From positions 83,235-147,234 of the forward strand of contig JAQGHR010000157.1 of NCBI GenBank assembly GCA_028291545.1: 64,000 nt of DNA. Reading direction: 5' to 3'. The translations under genes and the position numbers were made by a program. This document shows, piece by piece, positions 17,431 through 25,528 of this stretch (its first letter is position 1; every line of letters begins with the position of its first letter). Source of the stretch: Planctomycetota bacterium. Its GTDB lineage: Bacteria > Planctomycetota > Planctomycetia > Isosphaerales > Isosphaeraceae. The notes beneath the pieces are model-generated. The model saw nothing but the letters and a program-made list of their open reading frames with translations. It did no database searches and was not told the DNA's origin.

Positions 17431-19335
17431 ATGAATGCCGATCCGAGTACGTTGAATGACCCGACCCCGGCTCCCGCATGGGGAAGGCTCGCCCTTCTGC
17501 TGGCGATTCTCGTCGCGATCATCCTGATCAAGACCCCATTCGAGTCGAGGCTCGGCGAGGGCGATCGCGAATTGATCCTCCGGATGGGGATCGTCGCCCT
17601 GATGGCCGCCAGCCTCGCGCTCGTCAATGGAGCGGCGGGGCAGTTCTCGCTCGGTCATGCGGCCTTTCAGGGTGTCGGTGCCTACACGACGGCGGCAATC
17701 TTCGCGCTGGTCTATTCCAACGCCTCCGGTCTATTCACGACGCCGAACCCTCTCGCCGACAGAAACCCATGGCTTGTCGCCATCGGTGCCCGCGGCGCCA
17801 TCTTGCTGGGAGGGGTGGCCGCGGCGATGGTGGGGTTCTTGGTCGCCCTTCCGTGCCTGCGTCTCCGAGGTGATTATCTCGCGATCGTGACCCTGGGTTT
17901 CAACGAGATTGTTGGGGTCGTGATTCGTTCGCTCGGCAAGGTCGGCCGCGTGGACCTGCGGGGGAACCTCGGCTTCAATGCCATCCCTCGCCATATCGCG
18001 GGCGGCTTCCTCGATGTCTACCTCACGCTTGTGATCGCGCTGATCGTCCTCTATCGGCTTGTTCATGGCGGACGAGGGCTGGCGTTCGCGGCGGTGAAAC
18101 AGGACGAGATTGCCGCCGAGGCGGTGGGGGTGAATACCACCCGCACCAAGGTCGCCGCGTTCGTCGCGTCATCGTTCATAGCCGGGCTGGCCGGCGGTTT
18201 GCTCGCCTTCAAAATGGGCACGATCAATGATCGGGCCTTCGATATGGCCCACTCCTTCGATTATGTCGTCATGGTGATACTCGGAGGTAATGGCAATCTC
18301 ATCGGTGCGGCGCTCGCCGGTGCGGGGTTGACGTTTCTCAACGATCGATTGCGATCGTTCGAAAGCTGGCGGATGGTCGTCTATAGCTTCGCGCTGGTCT
18401 GGATCATGGTCTCCCGGTCTCAGGGGCTCCTGAAAAAACTTGCGGAACGGGTCACGCGACGCGCGGAACCGGTGGATCGCGAGGCTGCCCGGGAAGTGGA
18501 AACCTCCGACAGGACGGACGACCTGGAACTCCTGGCGTCTGGAGGCCGTCACATGAACGGCCCTGTCCTTGAACTCCGAGGTCTCTCCGTACGATTCGGC
18601 GGTCTGGTGGCAGTCGAGGGGTTGGATCTAGACGTTGCACCCGGTGAATGCGTCGGCCTGATCGGCCCGAATGGGGCGGGCAAGAGCACGGTTTTTAATG
18701 CCATCACCGGGATCTATCCGGCCTCTTCCGGCCACATCCTCGTGGGTGGCGTGGCCGTCGAGGGACAGCGTCCCAATAAAATAGTGAAGCTTGGCGCGGC
18801 GAGAACTTTCCAAAATATTCGCCTGTTTCGCGACTTGTCGGCGCTCGACAATGTCCGCGTGCCGAGCGTTGCGCTCCAGGGCGGAGGGTTGATCGCCGGA
18901 ATTCTCCCGACCAAGGCCATCCGAACCGCTGCCGATCGCTCGAGACTTCTGGCCGAAGGTTGGCTCCGTGTCGTGGGACTGGCGAACCAGGGCGCGCGGA
19001 AAGCCGGGAGCTTGCCTTACGGATCTCAACGCCGCCTGGAAATCGCCCGAGCCATGGCTACCTCGCCCCGTCTGCTACTCCTCGACGAGCCGGCGGCCGG
19101 ACTAAATCCGACCGAGAAGGGAGAGCTGATTGTCCTGCTTCGGTCGATCCTCACGAACCATGGGATTTCCATCCTCCTCGTCGAACACGACATGGGCCTC
19201 GTGATGGAACTTTGCTCGAAGATCGTCGTTCTCGATTACGGCCGAAAGATTGCCGAAGGGACTCCCGAACTGATCCGCTCGAATCCGCAAGTGATCGAGG
19301 CCTATCTGGGGCCCGAAGAAGGGGATGCGGCATGA
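17431..19335 (+). CDS. Fused LivM-like permease + LivG-like ATPase
   Basis: 634 residues. Residues ~20-340 are a LivM permease (NGAAGQFSLGHAAFQGVGAYT is diagnostic; DYLAIVTLGFNEIV). A 30-residue linker leads to a complete LivG ATPase from residue 374: Walker A IGPNGAGKST, signature LPYGSQRRLEIARAMA, Walker B LLLLDEPAAGLNP, and switch His in LLVEHDMGLVM. An internal ATG at 18553 could in principle initiate the ATPase alone, but I see no strong ribosome binding site there. LivM-LivG fusions are known in several phyla. It starts 7 nt after the SBP-LivH gene and overlaps livF by 4 nt. Confidence 0.94.
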   Translation: MNADPSTLNDPTPAPAWGRLALLLAILVAIILIKTPFESRLGEGDRELILRMGIVALMAASLALVNGAAGQFSLGHAAFQGVGAYTTAAIFALVYSNASGLFTTPNPLADRNPWLVAIGARGAILLGGVAAAMVGFLVALPCLRLRGDYLAIVTLGFNEIVGVVIRSLGKVGRVDLRGNLGFNAIPRHIAGGFLDVYLTLVIALIVLYRLVHGGRGLAFAAVKQDEIAAEAVGVNTTRTKVAAFVASSFIAGLAGGLLAFKMGTINDRAFDMAHSFDYVVMVILGGNGNLIGAALAGAGLTFLNDRLRSFESWRMVVYSFALVWIMVSRSQGLLKKLAERVTRRAEPVDREAAREVETSDRTDDLELLASGGRHMNGPVLELRGLSVRFGGLVAVEGLDLDVAPGECVGLIGPNGAGKSTVFNAITGIYPASSGHILVGGVAVEGQRPNKIVKLGAARTFQNIRLFRDLSALDNVRVPSVALQGGGLIAGILPTKAIRTAADRSRLLAEGWLRVVGLANQGARKAGSLPYGSQRRLEIARAMATSPRLLLLDEPAAGLNPTEKGELIVLLRSILTNHGISILLVEHDMGLVMELCSKIVVLDYGRKIAEGTPELIRSNPQVIEAYLGPEEGDAA

Positions 19336-20087
19336 CCCACCCTGCAAACCCGCGATCGCTCATGATCCGGAGTCTTCGAGTGGCGTACGGTCCGATTGTC
19401 GCAATCCACGGTTTGGATCTCGACCTCGCGGATGGCGAAATCGTCGCCCTGATCGGTGCGAATGGCGCGGGCAAGACCTCGATCATGCGGGCGCTGAGCG
19501 GACTGGCGACGGCCTCAGGCTCGGCGGTCGTATCATTTGACGGGCAAAGTCATGAATTGATCGGCATGCCGCCTCGCTTGGTTCCGTCGCTGGGAGTTGC
19601 TCACGTTCCGGAGGGTCGAGGGGTATTCTTGAATCTAAGCGTTCGCGAGAATCTCTTGATGGGCGCGATGTTGCGCCGTGACCGCGCGGTAATCCACGCG
19701 GACCTCGAGCGTAGGCTCGAGCAATTCCCGAGACTGAGAGAACGACTGGGTCGCCCCGCGATGACGCTTTCCGGCGGCGAGCAGCAAATGCTCGCGATCG
19801 CTCGCGCGCTGATGGGTCGGCCCCGATTCTTGCTGATGGATGAGCCCTCTCTCGGCCTCGCGCCCAAGCTTGTTGCCGAGGTCTTCGCGTCGATCCAAGG
19901 CCTCGCCGCCGAGGGCATGTCCATACTTCTGGTCGAGCAAAACGCCAGGATGGCCTTGAAGGTCGCGCAGCGAGGATATGTGCTCGAAGGAGGCCGCGTT
20001 GTGCTCTCCGGCCCGGCCGCCACGCTCGCGCAGGACGAACGCGTTCGCGATGCCTATCTGGGAGGCGTGGGACGCCGCACAGCGTGA
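19332..20087 (+). CDS. livF: Branched-chain amino-acid type ABC transporter ATPase, LivF
   Basis: 251 residues from the ATG overlapping the preceding TGA (ATGA at 19332). The frame is open upstream to 18960, but that part is out of phase with LivG and not real. Walker A is IGANGAGKTS, the Q-loop is in HVPEGRGVF, the signature LSGGEQQMLAIARALM, and Walker B FLLMDEPSLGLAPKL. It is the second ATPase of the importer and would pair with the LivG domain of the fusion protein. It ends 15 nt before the convergent lpxH-like gene, with no obvious terminator hairpin between them. Confidence 0.95.
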   Translation: MTHPANPRSLMIRSLRVAYGPIVAIHGLDLDLADGEIVALIGANGAGKTSIMRALSGLATASGSAVVSFDGQSHELIGMPPRLVPSLGVAHVPEGRGVFLNLSVRENLLMGAMLRRDRAVIHADLERRLEQFPRLRERLGRPAMTLSGGEQQMLAIARALMGRPRFLLMDEPSLGLAPKLVAEVFASIQGLAAEGMSILLVEQNARMALKVAQRGYVLEGGRVVLSGPAATLAQDERVRDAYLGGVGRRTA

Positions 20088-20102
20088 CGAGACGTGAGGG
20101 TA

Positions 20103-20816
20103 TTACAAACCGAGGTCTCCGCCATCTTCCACGACGACAAGCTGGGCCGAGTGGTCGTCTACTCGAAGATAGCTGGACCGATCGTGCCATCCGCCGAGAA
20201 GGACCATGCGCGGCGTCCCTTCGCGATCGTCGTGCGTGACGTGGATGTGACCGAAGACGCAACAGTCCGTCTGGTCCGCGATTCGATCGGCCCGACGCCG
20301 CAGGATCGCAAGGTGCTTCGTCTGGATCGCATCCCGAGTGATTTTGTTCGTCGAATCGAGCAAGCCGTCCAACACGTTGGCGAGCGGGCCAGGGAGGGCC
20401 GCAAAGCTGTGGAGGAAGGTCCGACTCTCCATCGCGCCTTTCCAGGGTGACCGAGCGCCGAGCCTGTGCCCGTGCGTCGCCCGGTACCTCACGCCCCCGA
20501 CTGTAAGATCGATCGCATCGCCCGCGAATCCGGTCCCGAGCACACTTTCGAAAAACGGCCCGAGCCAGCCGTCGTGGTTCCCCGGCAAGAGCGTGAGTAC
20601 GCCGCCTCGCGAACGGAACGAGGAGAGACTTAGCAGGCCCTCGCAACGACGAGCCCATCCGCGACGCTCTCGACTCGCAAACCAGAAGTCGCAGAGATCT
20701 CCGACAACCACGAGTTGATCCGATTCGCCGAGCGATGCGACGAAGCGAGACAGACGGCGGGCACGCTCGGGGCGATCGAGACGAAGGTGGACGTCGCTGA
20801 GGAAGTAGAGCGCCAC
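20103..20816 (-). CDS. lpxH: UDP-2,3-diacylglucosamine diphosphatase-like metallophosphoesterase
   Basis: 237 residues from GTG 20816. The calcineurin-like metal site is complete: SDVHL (residues 7-11), VVGDLCDFW, PGNHDGW, ATHGHR and VFGHIHV. The combination of GDLCDFW (GDLFE/DFW in LpxH) with THGH and GHIH matches LpxH, which removes UMP from UDP-2,3-diacylglucosamine in lipid A synthesis at the cytoplasmic face. Planctomycetes do carry lipid A genes, so the call is reasonable, but related enzymes of other function share these motifs and no other lpx gene is in the window. An MBL-fold gene on the same strand lies 32 nt upstream. Confidence 0.8.
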   Translation of the reverse strand: MALYFLSDVHLRLDRPERARRLSRFVASLGESDQLVVVGDLCDFWFASRERRGWARRCEGLLSLSSFRSRGGVLTLLPGNHDGWLGPFFESVLGTGFAGDAIDLTVGGVRYRATHGHRLGARSPWKGAMESRTFLHSFAALPGPLANVLDGLLDSTNKITRDAIQTKHLAILRRRADRIADQTDCCVFGHIHVTHDDREGTPRMVLLGGWHDRSSYLRVDDHSAQLVVVEDGGDLGL

Positions 20817-20848
20817 ATCACACCGGAGACGGACGGAAAAAGTCGAAT

Positions 20849-21760
20849 CTATTCGACGGTCAGACGGAACGGTACTTCGTCGGCGTCGGACTCCCAGGGG
20901 AACGCGGTCGCGACCGTGGGTTGTCTACGCGAGGGCGTGACCGGCAAGTGGGGATGCGGAATCCACTGTGACGCAGCGTGGATTCGCGCCGAGGCCCCGC
21001 GATCACGTACCGCAGCCTTCGCGGCATTGATGGCCAGCGCGGGGAGATTACATTGCTGACTGAGATGCAACAGGACAACGTGCCGCACGGTTCGCCGCGC
21101 GGATCGCTCCAGGACGGCCGAGACCAATCCCGCACCTTGATCGTTCGAGAGGTGGCCCCGGTTTCCGAGATTTCTCGCAATCAAATAGGGGGCTCGTCCG
21201 GATCGCCGCTGCATCTCGACGTCGTGATTGAACTCCACCCCTAGGACGTTCACGTCGGTGAGGCAGTCGGCCGTCGCGCGGGTCCAGCAACCGGTGTCGG
21301 CGAGGTAGCCGATCGCCACGGGCCGGCCCCGTCTTGAGGAGCGGGCCTCGATGCGAAACCCGAAGGTCGGGCCGCCATCGTGACTCAGGACAATCGGCTC
21401 GATGCGCTTGCCGTCCGGCGTGAGGAACGGGCGCTCGTCGAACGAGCGAACGCAATCGGCCCGTTCAAGGTATTTGAATCCCGCGTGTCGCGAGAGTTCC
21501 GCGCGATGTCCCTCGTGGCAATAGAGCGGGATTCCATGCGAAGCAAGCATCTTGAGGGAGGCACTTTGAACGTGATCGCCGTGAGTGTGCGTGAGCAGAG
21601 CCGAGGCAACCCCGGCCCAACCGGCGCTAACCTCGCTCATCCGCGCCGCCATGACACGTGGGCCGAGGCCCAGGTCGATCAAGAGCCCCACGCCTCCCGA
21701 GCGGATGAGCGCGGCATTTCCTCGCGACCCGCTGGCGAGCACGGTGAAATCGACGGACAT
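20849..21760 (-). CDS. MBL-fold metallo-hydrolase, YycJ/WalJ-like
   Basis: 303 residues. The start FTVLASGSRGNAALI is characteristic of the YycJ/WalJ group, followed by LLTHTHGDH (metal motif), YLADTG, and a C-terminal RNLGNRGHLSNDQG motif with the family's GHLSN. These are cytoplasmic zinc-dependent phosphodiesterases; WalJ homologues act as 5' exonucleases in DNA mismatch repair in some bacteria, which I cite as family knowledge only. Residues after ~255 (IHAASQWIPHPHLP onward) are less conserved. The gene is divergent from upp, with a 208-nt spacer, and lies upstream of the lpxH-like gene on the same strand. Confidence 0.85.
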   Translation of the reverse strand: MSVDFTVLASGSRGNAALIRSGGVGLLIDLGLGPRVMAARMSEVSAGWAGVASALLTHTHGDHVQSASLKMLASHGIPLYCHEGHRAELSRHAGFKYLERADCVRSFDERPFLTPDGKRIEPIVLSHDGGPTFGFRIEARSSRRGRPVAIGYLADTGCWTRATADCLTDVNVLGVEFNHDVEMQRRSGRAPYLIARNLGNRGHLSNDQGAGLVSAVLERSARRTVRHVVLLHLSQQCNLPALAINAAKAAVRDRGASARIHAASQWIPHPHLPVTPSRRQPTVATAFPWESDADEVPFRLTVE

Positions 21761-21876
21761 CGCGACGCATCGCCTCCCGGATTTGGTAGCATCTCAGCCA
21801 CCGTGGATCTCGCCGGCCCTATGTAAGTTTAGGGATAATTGCGCTCCCGGACAACCTCAGGAGCTTGCGAGAGAAA

Positions 21877-21904
21877 ACCCGATCGCCTCGCCGAAAAATC
21901 GGGT
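21877..21904 (+). promoter_or_regulatory. Small inverted repeat in upp leader
   Basis: ACCCGAT (21877-21883) can pair with ATCGGGT (21898-21904), 14-nt loop, about 65 nt upstream of the proposed upp start. It lies in the divergent spacer and could form a leader hairpin. A 7-bp stem is weak evidence. Confidence 0.2.
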
Positions 21905-21957
21905 AGCATCGTCGCGGTCGAGAACCGCCCGGTTTCCGTCCCAATTCTGCACGTTTC

Positions 21958-21964
21958 GGAGGTG
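21958..21964 (+). promoter_or_regulatory. Strong Shine-Dalgarno sequence of upp, placed for an AUC start
   Basis: GGAGGTG at 21958-21964 is a near-perfect anti-16S match. It ends 4 nt (GGAGG core: 6 nt) before ATC at 21969. No ATG, GTG or TTG lies in the upp frame at a usable distance; the GTG inside the motif (21962) is in another frame. Confidence 0.7.
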
Positions 21965-21968
21965 TCAA

Positions 21969-22592
21969 ATCCCGGTCTTCGCGTCATCGCATCCTCTGGT
22001 CCAGGCCAAGCTCGCGACACTTCGCGACGTCGCCACGGCGCCTCCAGCCTTCCGGGCGCTCGTGAGGGATCTGGCCGTGCTCCTGGCCTATGAGGCCACG
22101 GCCGATCTGCCGACGAGGCCGATCTCTGTTCAGACCCCGATGGGACCGTGCGCCAGCCGCATGCTGGCCGATAGCGTGGGAATCGTCCCCATTCTTCGGG
22201 CAGGTCTGGGTATGGCGGATGGGGTTTTGGAGTTGATCCCCGAAGCTGCGGTCTGGCACATCGGAGTCTACCGTGACGAGGCCACCCTCCGGCCGATGGA
22301 ATACTACAACAAGATTCACGGGCGGTGCCGGGCGGATCTCGTCCTGGTCGTGGACCCGATGCTCGCCACGGGCGGGTCGGCCATCCATACCTGCCGGATT
22401 CTGCGGGACTCGGGCGTGACACGGATGAAGCTGCTCGCGCTCATCGCCGCGCCGGAGGGGATCGAGGCGTTTTCGGGCGAGTTTCCCGACGTGTCCATTC
22501 ACGTCGGTGCCATCGATGATCGTCTGACCGAGATCGGGTTCATTTTCCCCGGGCTGGGCGACGCCGGGGATCGTCAGTTCGCCACGAGCTAG
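21969..22592 (+). CDS. upp: Uracil phosphoribosyltransferase, apparently started at AUC
   Basis: 207 residues if started at ATC 21969. It converts uracil and PRPP to UMP. Conserved parts: HPLVQAKL at residue 8, LLAYEATADL, VVPILRAGLGMADGVL-like VGIVPILRAGLGMADG, the PRPP loop VVDPMLATGGSA, and the C-terminal GLGDAGDRQFATS. Homology needs a start near 21969, and E. coli Upp also has seven residues before HPLV. The nearest conventional in-frame start downstream would remove ~28 conserved residues. With GGAGG placed 6 nt upstream, AUC initiation is the simplest reading; a sequencing error of ATG to ATC is the alternative. It heads a nucleoside salvage operon. Confidence 0.93.
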   Translation: MPVFASSHPLVQAKLATLRDVATAPPAFRALVRDLAVLLAYEATADLPTRPISVQTPMGPCASRMLADSVGIVPILRAGLGMADGVLELIPEAAVWHIGVYRDEATLRPMEYYNKIHGRCRADLVLVVDPMLATGGSAIHTCRILRDSGVTRMKLLALIAAPEGIEAFSGEFPDVSIHVGAIDDRLTEIGFIFPGLGDAGDRQFATS

Positions 22593-22602
22593 GAGGATTC
22601 CC

Positions 22603-23919
22603 GTGAGAGCCGTCGACATAATTCGCAAGAAGCGAGACGGTCACCGGCTCGACACCGACGAGATCGGCTGGATGATCGGCGGAATCGCGTCGGGAGAGGT
22701 CGCCGATTATCAGTGGTCGGCCCTGTTGATGGCGATTGTCTGGCGAGGGATGGACGATCGTGAGACCGCCGATCTGACGGGCGCCATGATGCGGTCCGGC
22801 TCCATTGTCGACCTGTCCGAAACGCCGGGACTCAAGATCGACAAGCACTCCACCGGTGGCGTGGGAGATAAGACATCGCTCATTCTCGCACCGATCGCCG
22901 CTGCGTGTGGGGTCCCGGTCCCCATGGTCTCGGGCCGCGGTCTGGGCCATACGGGAGGCACGCTCGATAAACTCGAAGCCATTCCTGGGTTCCGGGTCGA
23001 CCTGGATCTTGACCGCTACAGGCAGATCTTGAACAGGTGCGGCCTTGTTCTGATCGGGCAGACGGCGGAGATTGCCCCGGCGGACAAGCGGCTGTATGCC
23101 CTGCGCGACGCGACCGGTACGGTCGAATCGATCGCGCTGATCTCGGCCTCCATCATGTCGAAAAAGCTTGCCGAGGGAATTGATGGTCTTGTCCTCGACG
23201 TCAAGACAGGTAACGGCGCGTTCATGGAACGGCTCGAAGATTCGCGAGCATTGGCCGAGGCCATGTGTGCGATTGGCCGGGGGCTCGGAAAACGTGTGGT
23301 GGCGCTGATCACCAGGATGGATCAACCCCTGGGTCGCGCCGTTGGCAATGCCGTGGAAGTCGCGGAGTGCGTCGAGTCGCTACGTGGGCACGGTCCGGCC
23401 GATCTCGTCGATCTCTCGGTCGAACTCGCGGCGGAAATGGTCTTGATGGGCGAGAAGTCGAGAACGCTGGACGAAGCCCGCGCACTCTGCCGGCGGGTCA
23501 TCGACGACGGTTCCGCTCTGGACCGATTCCAGCGCGTGGTCGAAGCCCAGGGAGGCGATCCCAGAGTCATCGACGATCTCTCGCTCCTCCCGAAAGCAAG
23601 ATTCGGCTCCGACGTTCTCGCTCATGAGACCGGGTTTGTCCACTCCCTCGCGGCCAGACCGATTGGCGTGGCGACCATGCTCCTTGGCGCGGGCCGGGCG
23701 CGTGTCGATTCAACGATCGAGCCGGCCGTGGGTGTGACCCTCCACAAAAAGGTCGGCGATCACGTCCAGGCGGGCGAACGTCTCTGCACGATCCTGGCCA
23801 ACCACGAAGGTAGTGCCTTTGAGCGGGCGAAATCGATGGTTCAGGCGGCGTATGTCCTTGGTGAAGTCCCGGTCGTGGTCCCGCATCTGATCGTCGAGCG
23901 ATTGCGAGAGGAGAGATGA
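22603..23919 (+). CDS. deoA: Thymidine / pyrimidine-nucleoside phosphorylase
   Basis: 438 residues from GTG 22603, with AGGAGG 7 nt upstream. It splits thymidine, deoxyuridine or uridine into base and (deoxy)ribose 1-phosphate. Family signatures are intact: DKHSTGGVGDKTSL, VPMVSGRGLGHTGGTLDKLE, VESIALISASIMSKKLAEG and LDVKTGNGAFM. The C-terminal PYNP domain is present (HKKVGDHVQAGERL). DeoA and Pdp share these motifs, so substrate range is open. It follows upp by 10 nt and overlaps the next small gene by 4 nt; uracil released here would feed Upp. Confidence 0.95.
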   Translation: MRAVDIIRKKRDGHRLDTDEIGWMIGGIASGEVADYQWSALLMAIVWRGMDDRETADLTGAMMRSGSIVDLSETPGLKIDKHSTGGVGDKTSLILAPIAAACGVPVPMVSGRGLGHTGGTLDKLEAIPGFRVDLDLDRYRQILNRCGLVLIGQTAEIAPADKRLYALRDATGTVESIALISASIMSKKLAEGIDGLVLDVKTGNGAFMERLEDSRALAEAMCAIGRGLGKRVVALITRMDQPLGRAVGNAVEVAECVESLRGHGPADLVDLSVELAAEMVLMGEKSRTLDEARALCRRVIDDGSALDRFQRVVEAQGGDPRVIDDLSLLPKARFGSDVLAHETGFVHSLAARPIGVATMLLGAGRARVDSTIEPAVGVTLHKKVGDHVQAGERLCTILANHEGSAFERAKSMVQAAYVLGEVPVVVPHLIVERLREER

Positions 23920-24227
23920 TGGCCAGGCTAAGCACAAGTGTGAGTGGATCTCTCCGGCTGTTCGCGTTCTTCATCGCGAATGGCACCCTGTGCGACGAGA
24001 TCATGGGAGACATCGACTATGACGATGTCCTCACCGATCCGAGCACACTGGAGCGAATGTTTGCGATCTTCGCGAACGTACTCGAACTTGATGATGAGGG
24101 GCGTGTTTTGAACGACGATGTGGCCACGAGAAGGGCCGCACAGTGGTTGCGGAAGAGTTACGACCGGAATGGGTACGTCGTCGAGCCTGCGTTTGAGCCT
24201 TACGAACTGGAACTGCATCGGCCCTGA
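23916..24227 (+). CDS. Small conserved-looking hypothetical protein in nucleoside operon
   Basis: 103 residues, no signal peptide or membrane segment. Start ATG 23916 overlaps the phosphorylase stop (ATGA); a second ATG follows immediately. The sequence is acidic in the middle (GDIDYDDVLTDPSTLE, ELDDEGRVLNDD) and ends with an AAQWLRKSYD...VEPAFEPYELELH segment. It resembles small all-helical domains of unknown function (perhaps the DUF7677 type, from memory and unverified). Position between a phosphorylase and a nucleoside transporter suggests cotranscription but not a role. Confidence 0.75.
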   Translation: MMARLSTSVSGSLRLFAFFIANGTLCDEIMGDIDYDDVLTDPSTLERMFAIFANVLELDDEGRVLNDDVATRRAAQWLRKSYDRNGYVVEPAFEPYELELHRP

Positions 24228-24256
24228 ACCAACTGCCATTTACCTGGGCGGTCTCC

Positions 24257-25528
24257 ATGTCTTCCGTCATCTCTCTGGACCGATTTCGAGGGTTTCTCGG
24301 GATCGCCGCGATCCTCGGCCTCGCGTTCTTGCTCTCCGAGAACCGTCGTGCGATCTCGAAACGGGTAGTCTTCTGGGGCCTGGCCTTGCAGTGGGGATTC
24401 GCGGTGCTTGTGCTCTGGATTCCAGCCGGGGCAAACGCGATGGAGAGCGCCGGAAACGCGATCAAGGCCGTGCTCGATAATGCCCTGGTGGGAGCACGCT
24501 TTGTCTTCGGGTCCAAACTCGTCGCCCCCGATGGCCCCGCGGGTTTCGTGTTCGCGTTCAGAATCCTACCGACCGTCATCTTCGTTGCCGCGCTTTCCGC
24601 GGTCCTCTATCACCTGGGGGTTATGCAGTGGGTCGTCCGCGCGTTCGCCAGGGTGATGGCTCGCTTGATGGGAGCAAGCGGGGCGGAGTCGTTGAATGTG
24701 GCTGCTTCGCTGTTCCTGGGTCAGACGGAGGCCCCGCTGACAATACGCCCTTACCTGCCGAGACTCACGAGGTCGGAGTTGCTGACCGTCATGACCTCGG
24801 GCATGGCTCATGTTTCCGGCGGTGTGATGGCCGCGTATTTCGAGTTTGGAGTCTCGCCCAGGCACATCCTCACGGCCGTGATCATGACGGCGCCGGGGAC
24901 GATCCTCCTGGCCAAGATGCTCATCCCCGAGGCCGAGAAGCCGGAAACGCTCGGAACCGTGCGGGAAGACTCCGAGAGACCCGACACGAATCTTCTCGAT
25001 GCCGCGTCCCGCGGAACACGCGAGGGGCTTAGCCTGGCGCTGAACATCGCGGCAATGCTCATCTCGTTCATCGCCCTGATCGCTCTCGTGAATGCCGGGC
25101 TCGGCCTCATCTCGGGTGGACTCGACCTGCTCGCCCCGAAATTGGGCCAGAGGCCGCCGAATTGGAATCTCTCCCTTCAGTCAATCCTCGGAACATTCCT
25201 CGCCCCGGTGGCCTGGCTTCTGGGCGTCCCCTGGCGCGACTGTCAGGCGGTCGGAGGCCTGCTCGGGACGCGAACCGTCCTCAACGAGCTCATCGCCTTT
25301 GGCGATCTCGGCGCACTCAAGGACACGATCTCACCTCGTTCCTTCGTGATCTCGACTTTCGCCCTCTGCGGATTCGCGAATTTCAGCTCGATCGGCATTC
25401 AGCTCGGCGGGATCGGAGCGCTCGCGCCTGAACGTCGTCACGACCTCGCGCGGCTTGGGTTACGGGCTCTGTTGGCCGGGACGCTCGCAAACTTCTTGTC
25501 GGCCTGCATCGCGGGGATCTTGCTATGA
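24257..25528 (+). CDS. nupC: NupC-type concentrative nucleoside transporter
   Basis: 423 residues with about eight to ten membrane helices. CNT family hallmarks are present: the N-terminal RAISKRVVFWGLALQ region, VFAFRILPTVIFVAALSAVLYHLGVMQ, the substrate-site motif GASGAESLNVAASLFLGQTEAPL (G/EAPL loop), and VMTSGMAHVSGGVMAAYF. It imports nucleosides by sodium or proton symport across the inner membrane. It is 29 nt after the small hypothetical gene and overlaps the purine phosphorylase gene by 4 nt, so it supplies substrate to both phosphorylases of the operon. Confidence 0.95.
   Translation: MSSVISLDRFRGFLGIAAILGLAFLLSENRRAISKRVVFWGLALQWGFAVLVLWIPAGANAMESAGNAIKAVLDNALVGARFVFGSKLVAPDGPAGFVFAFRILPTVIFVAALSAVLYHLGVMQWVVRAFARVMARLMGASGAESLNVAASLFLGQTEAPLTIRPYLPRLTRSELLTVMTSGMAHVSGGVMAAYFEFGVSPRHILTAVIMTAPGTILLAKMLIPEAEKPETLGTVREDSERPDTNLLDAASRGTREGLSLALNIAAMLISFIALIALVNAGLGLISGGLDLLAPKLGQRPPNWNLSLQSILGTFLAPVAWLLGVPWRDCQAVGGLLGTRTVLNELIAFGDLGALKDTISPRSFVISTFALCGFANFSSIGIQLGGIGALAPERRHDLARLGLRALLAGTLANFLSACIAGILL

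Noticed and set aside
21962..21964. GTG inside the upp Shine-Dalgarno as a possible start
   Set aside because: It is out of frame with Upp; using it would need a frameshift within a few codons.
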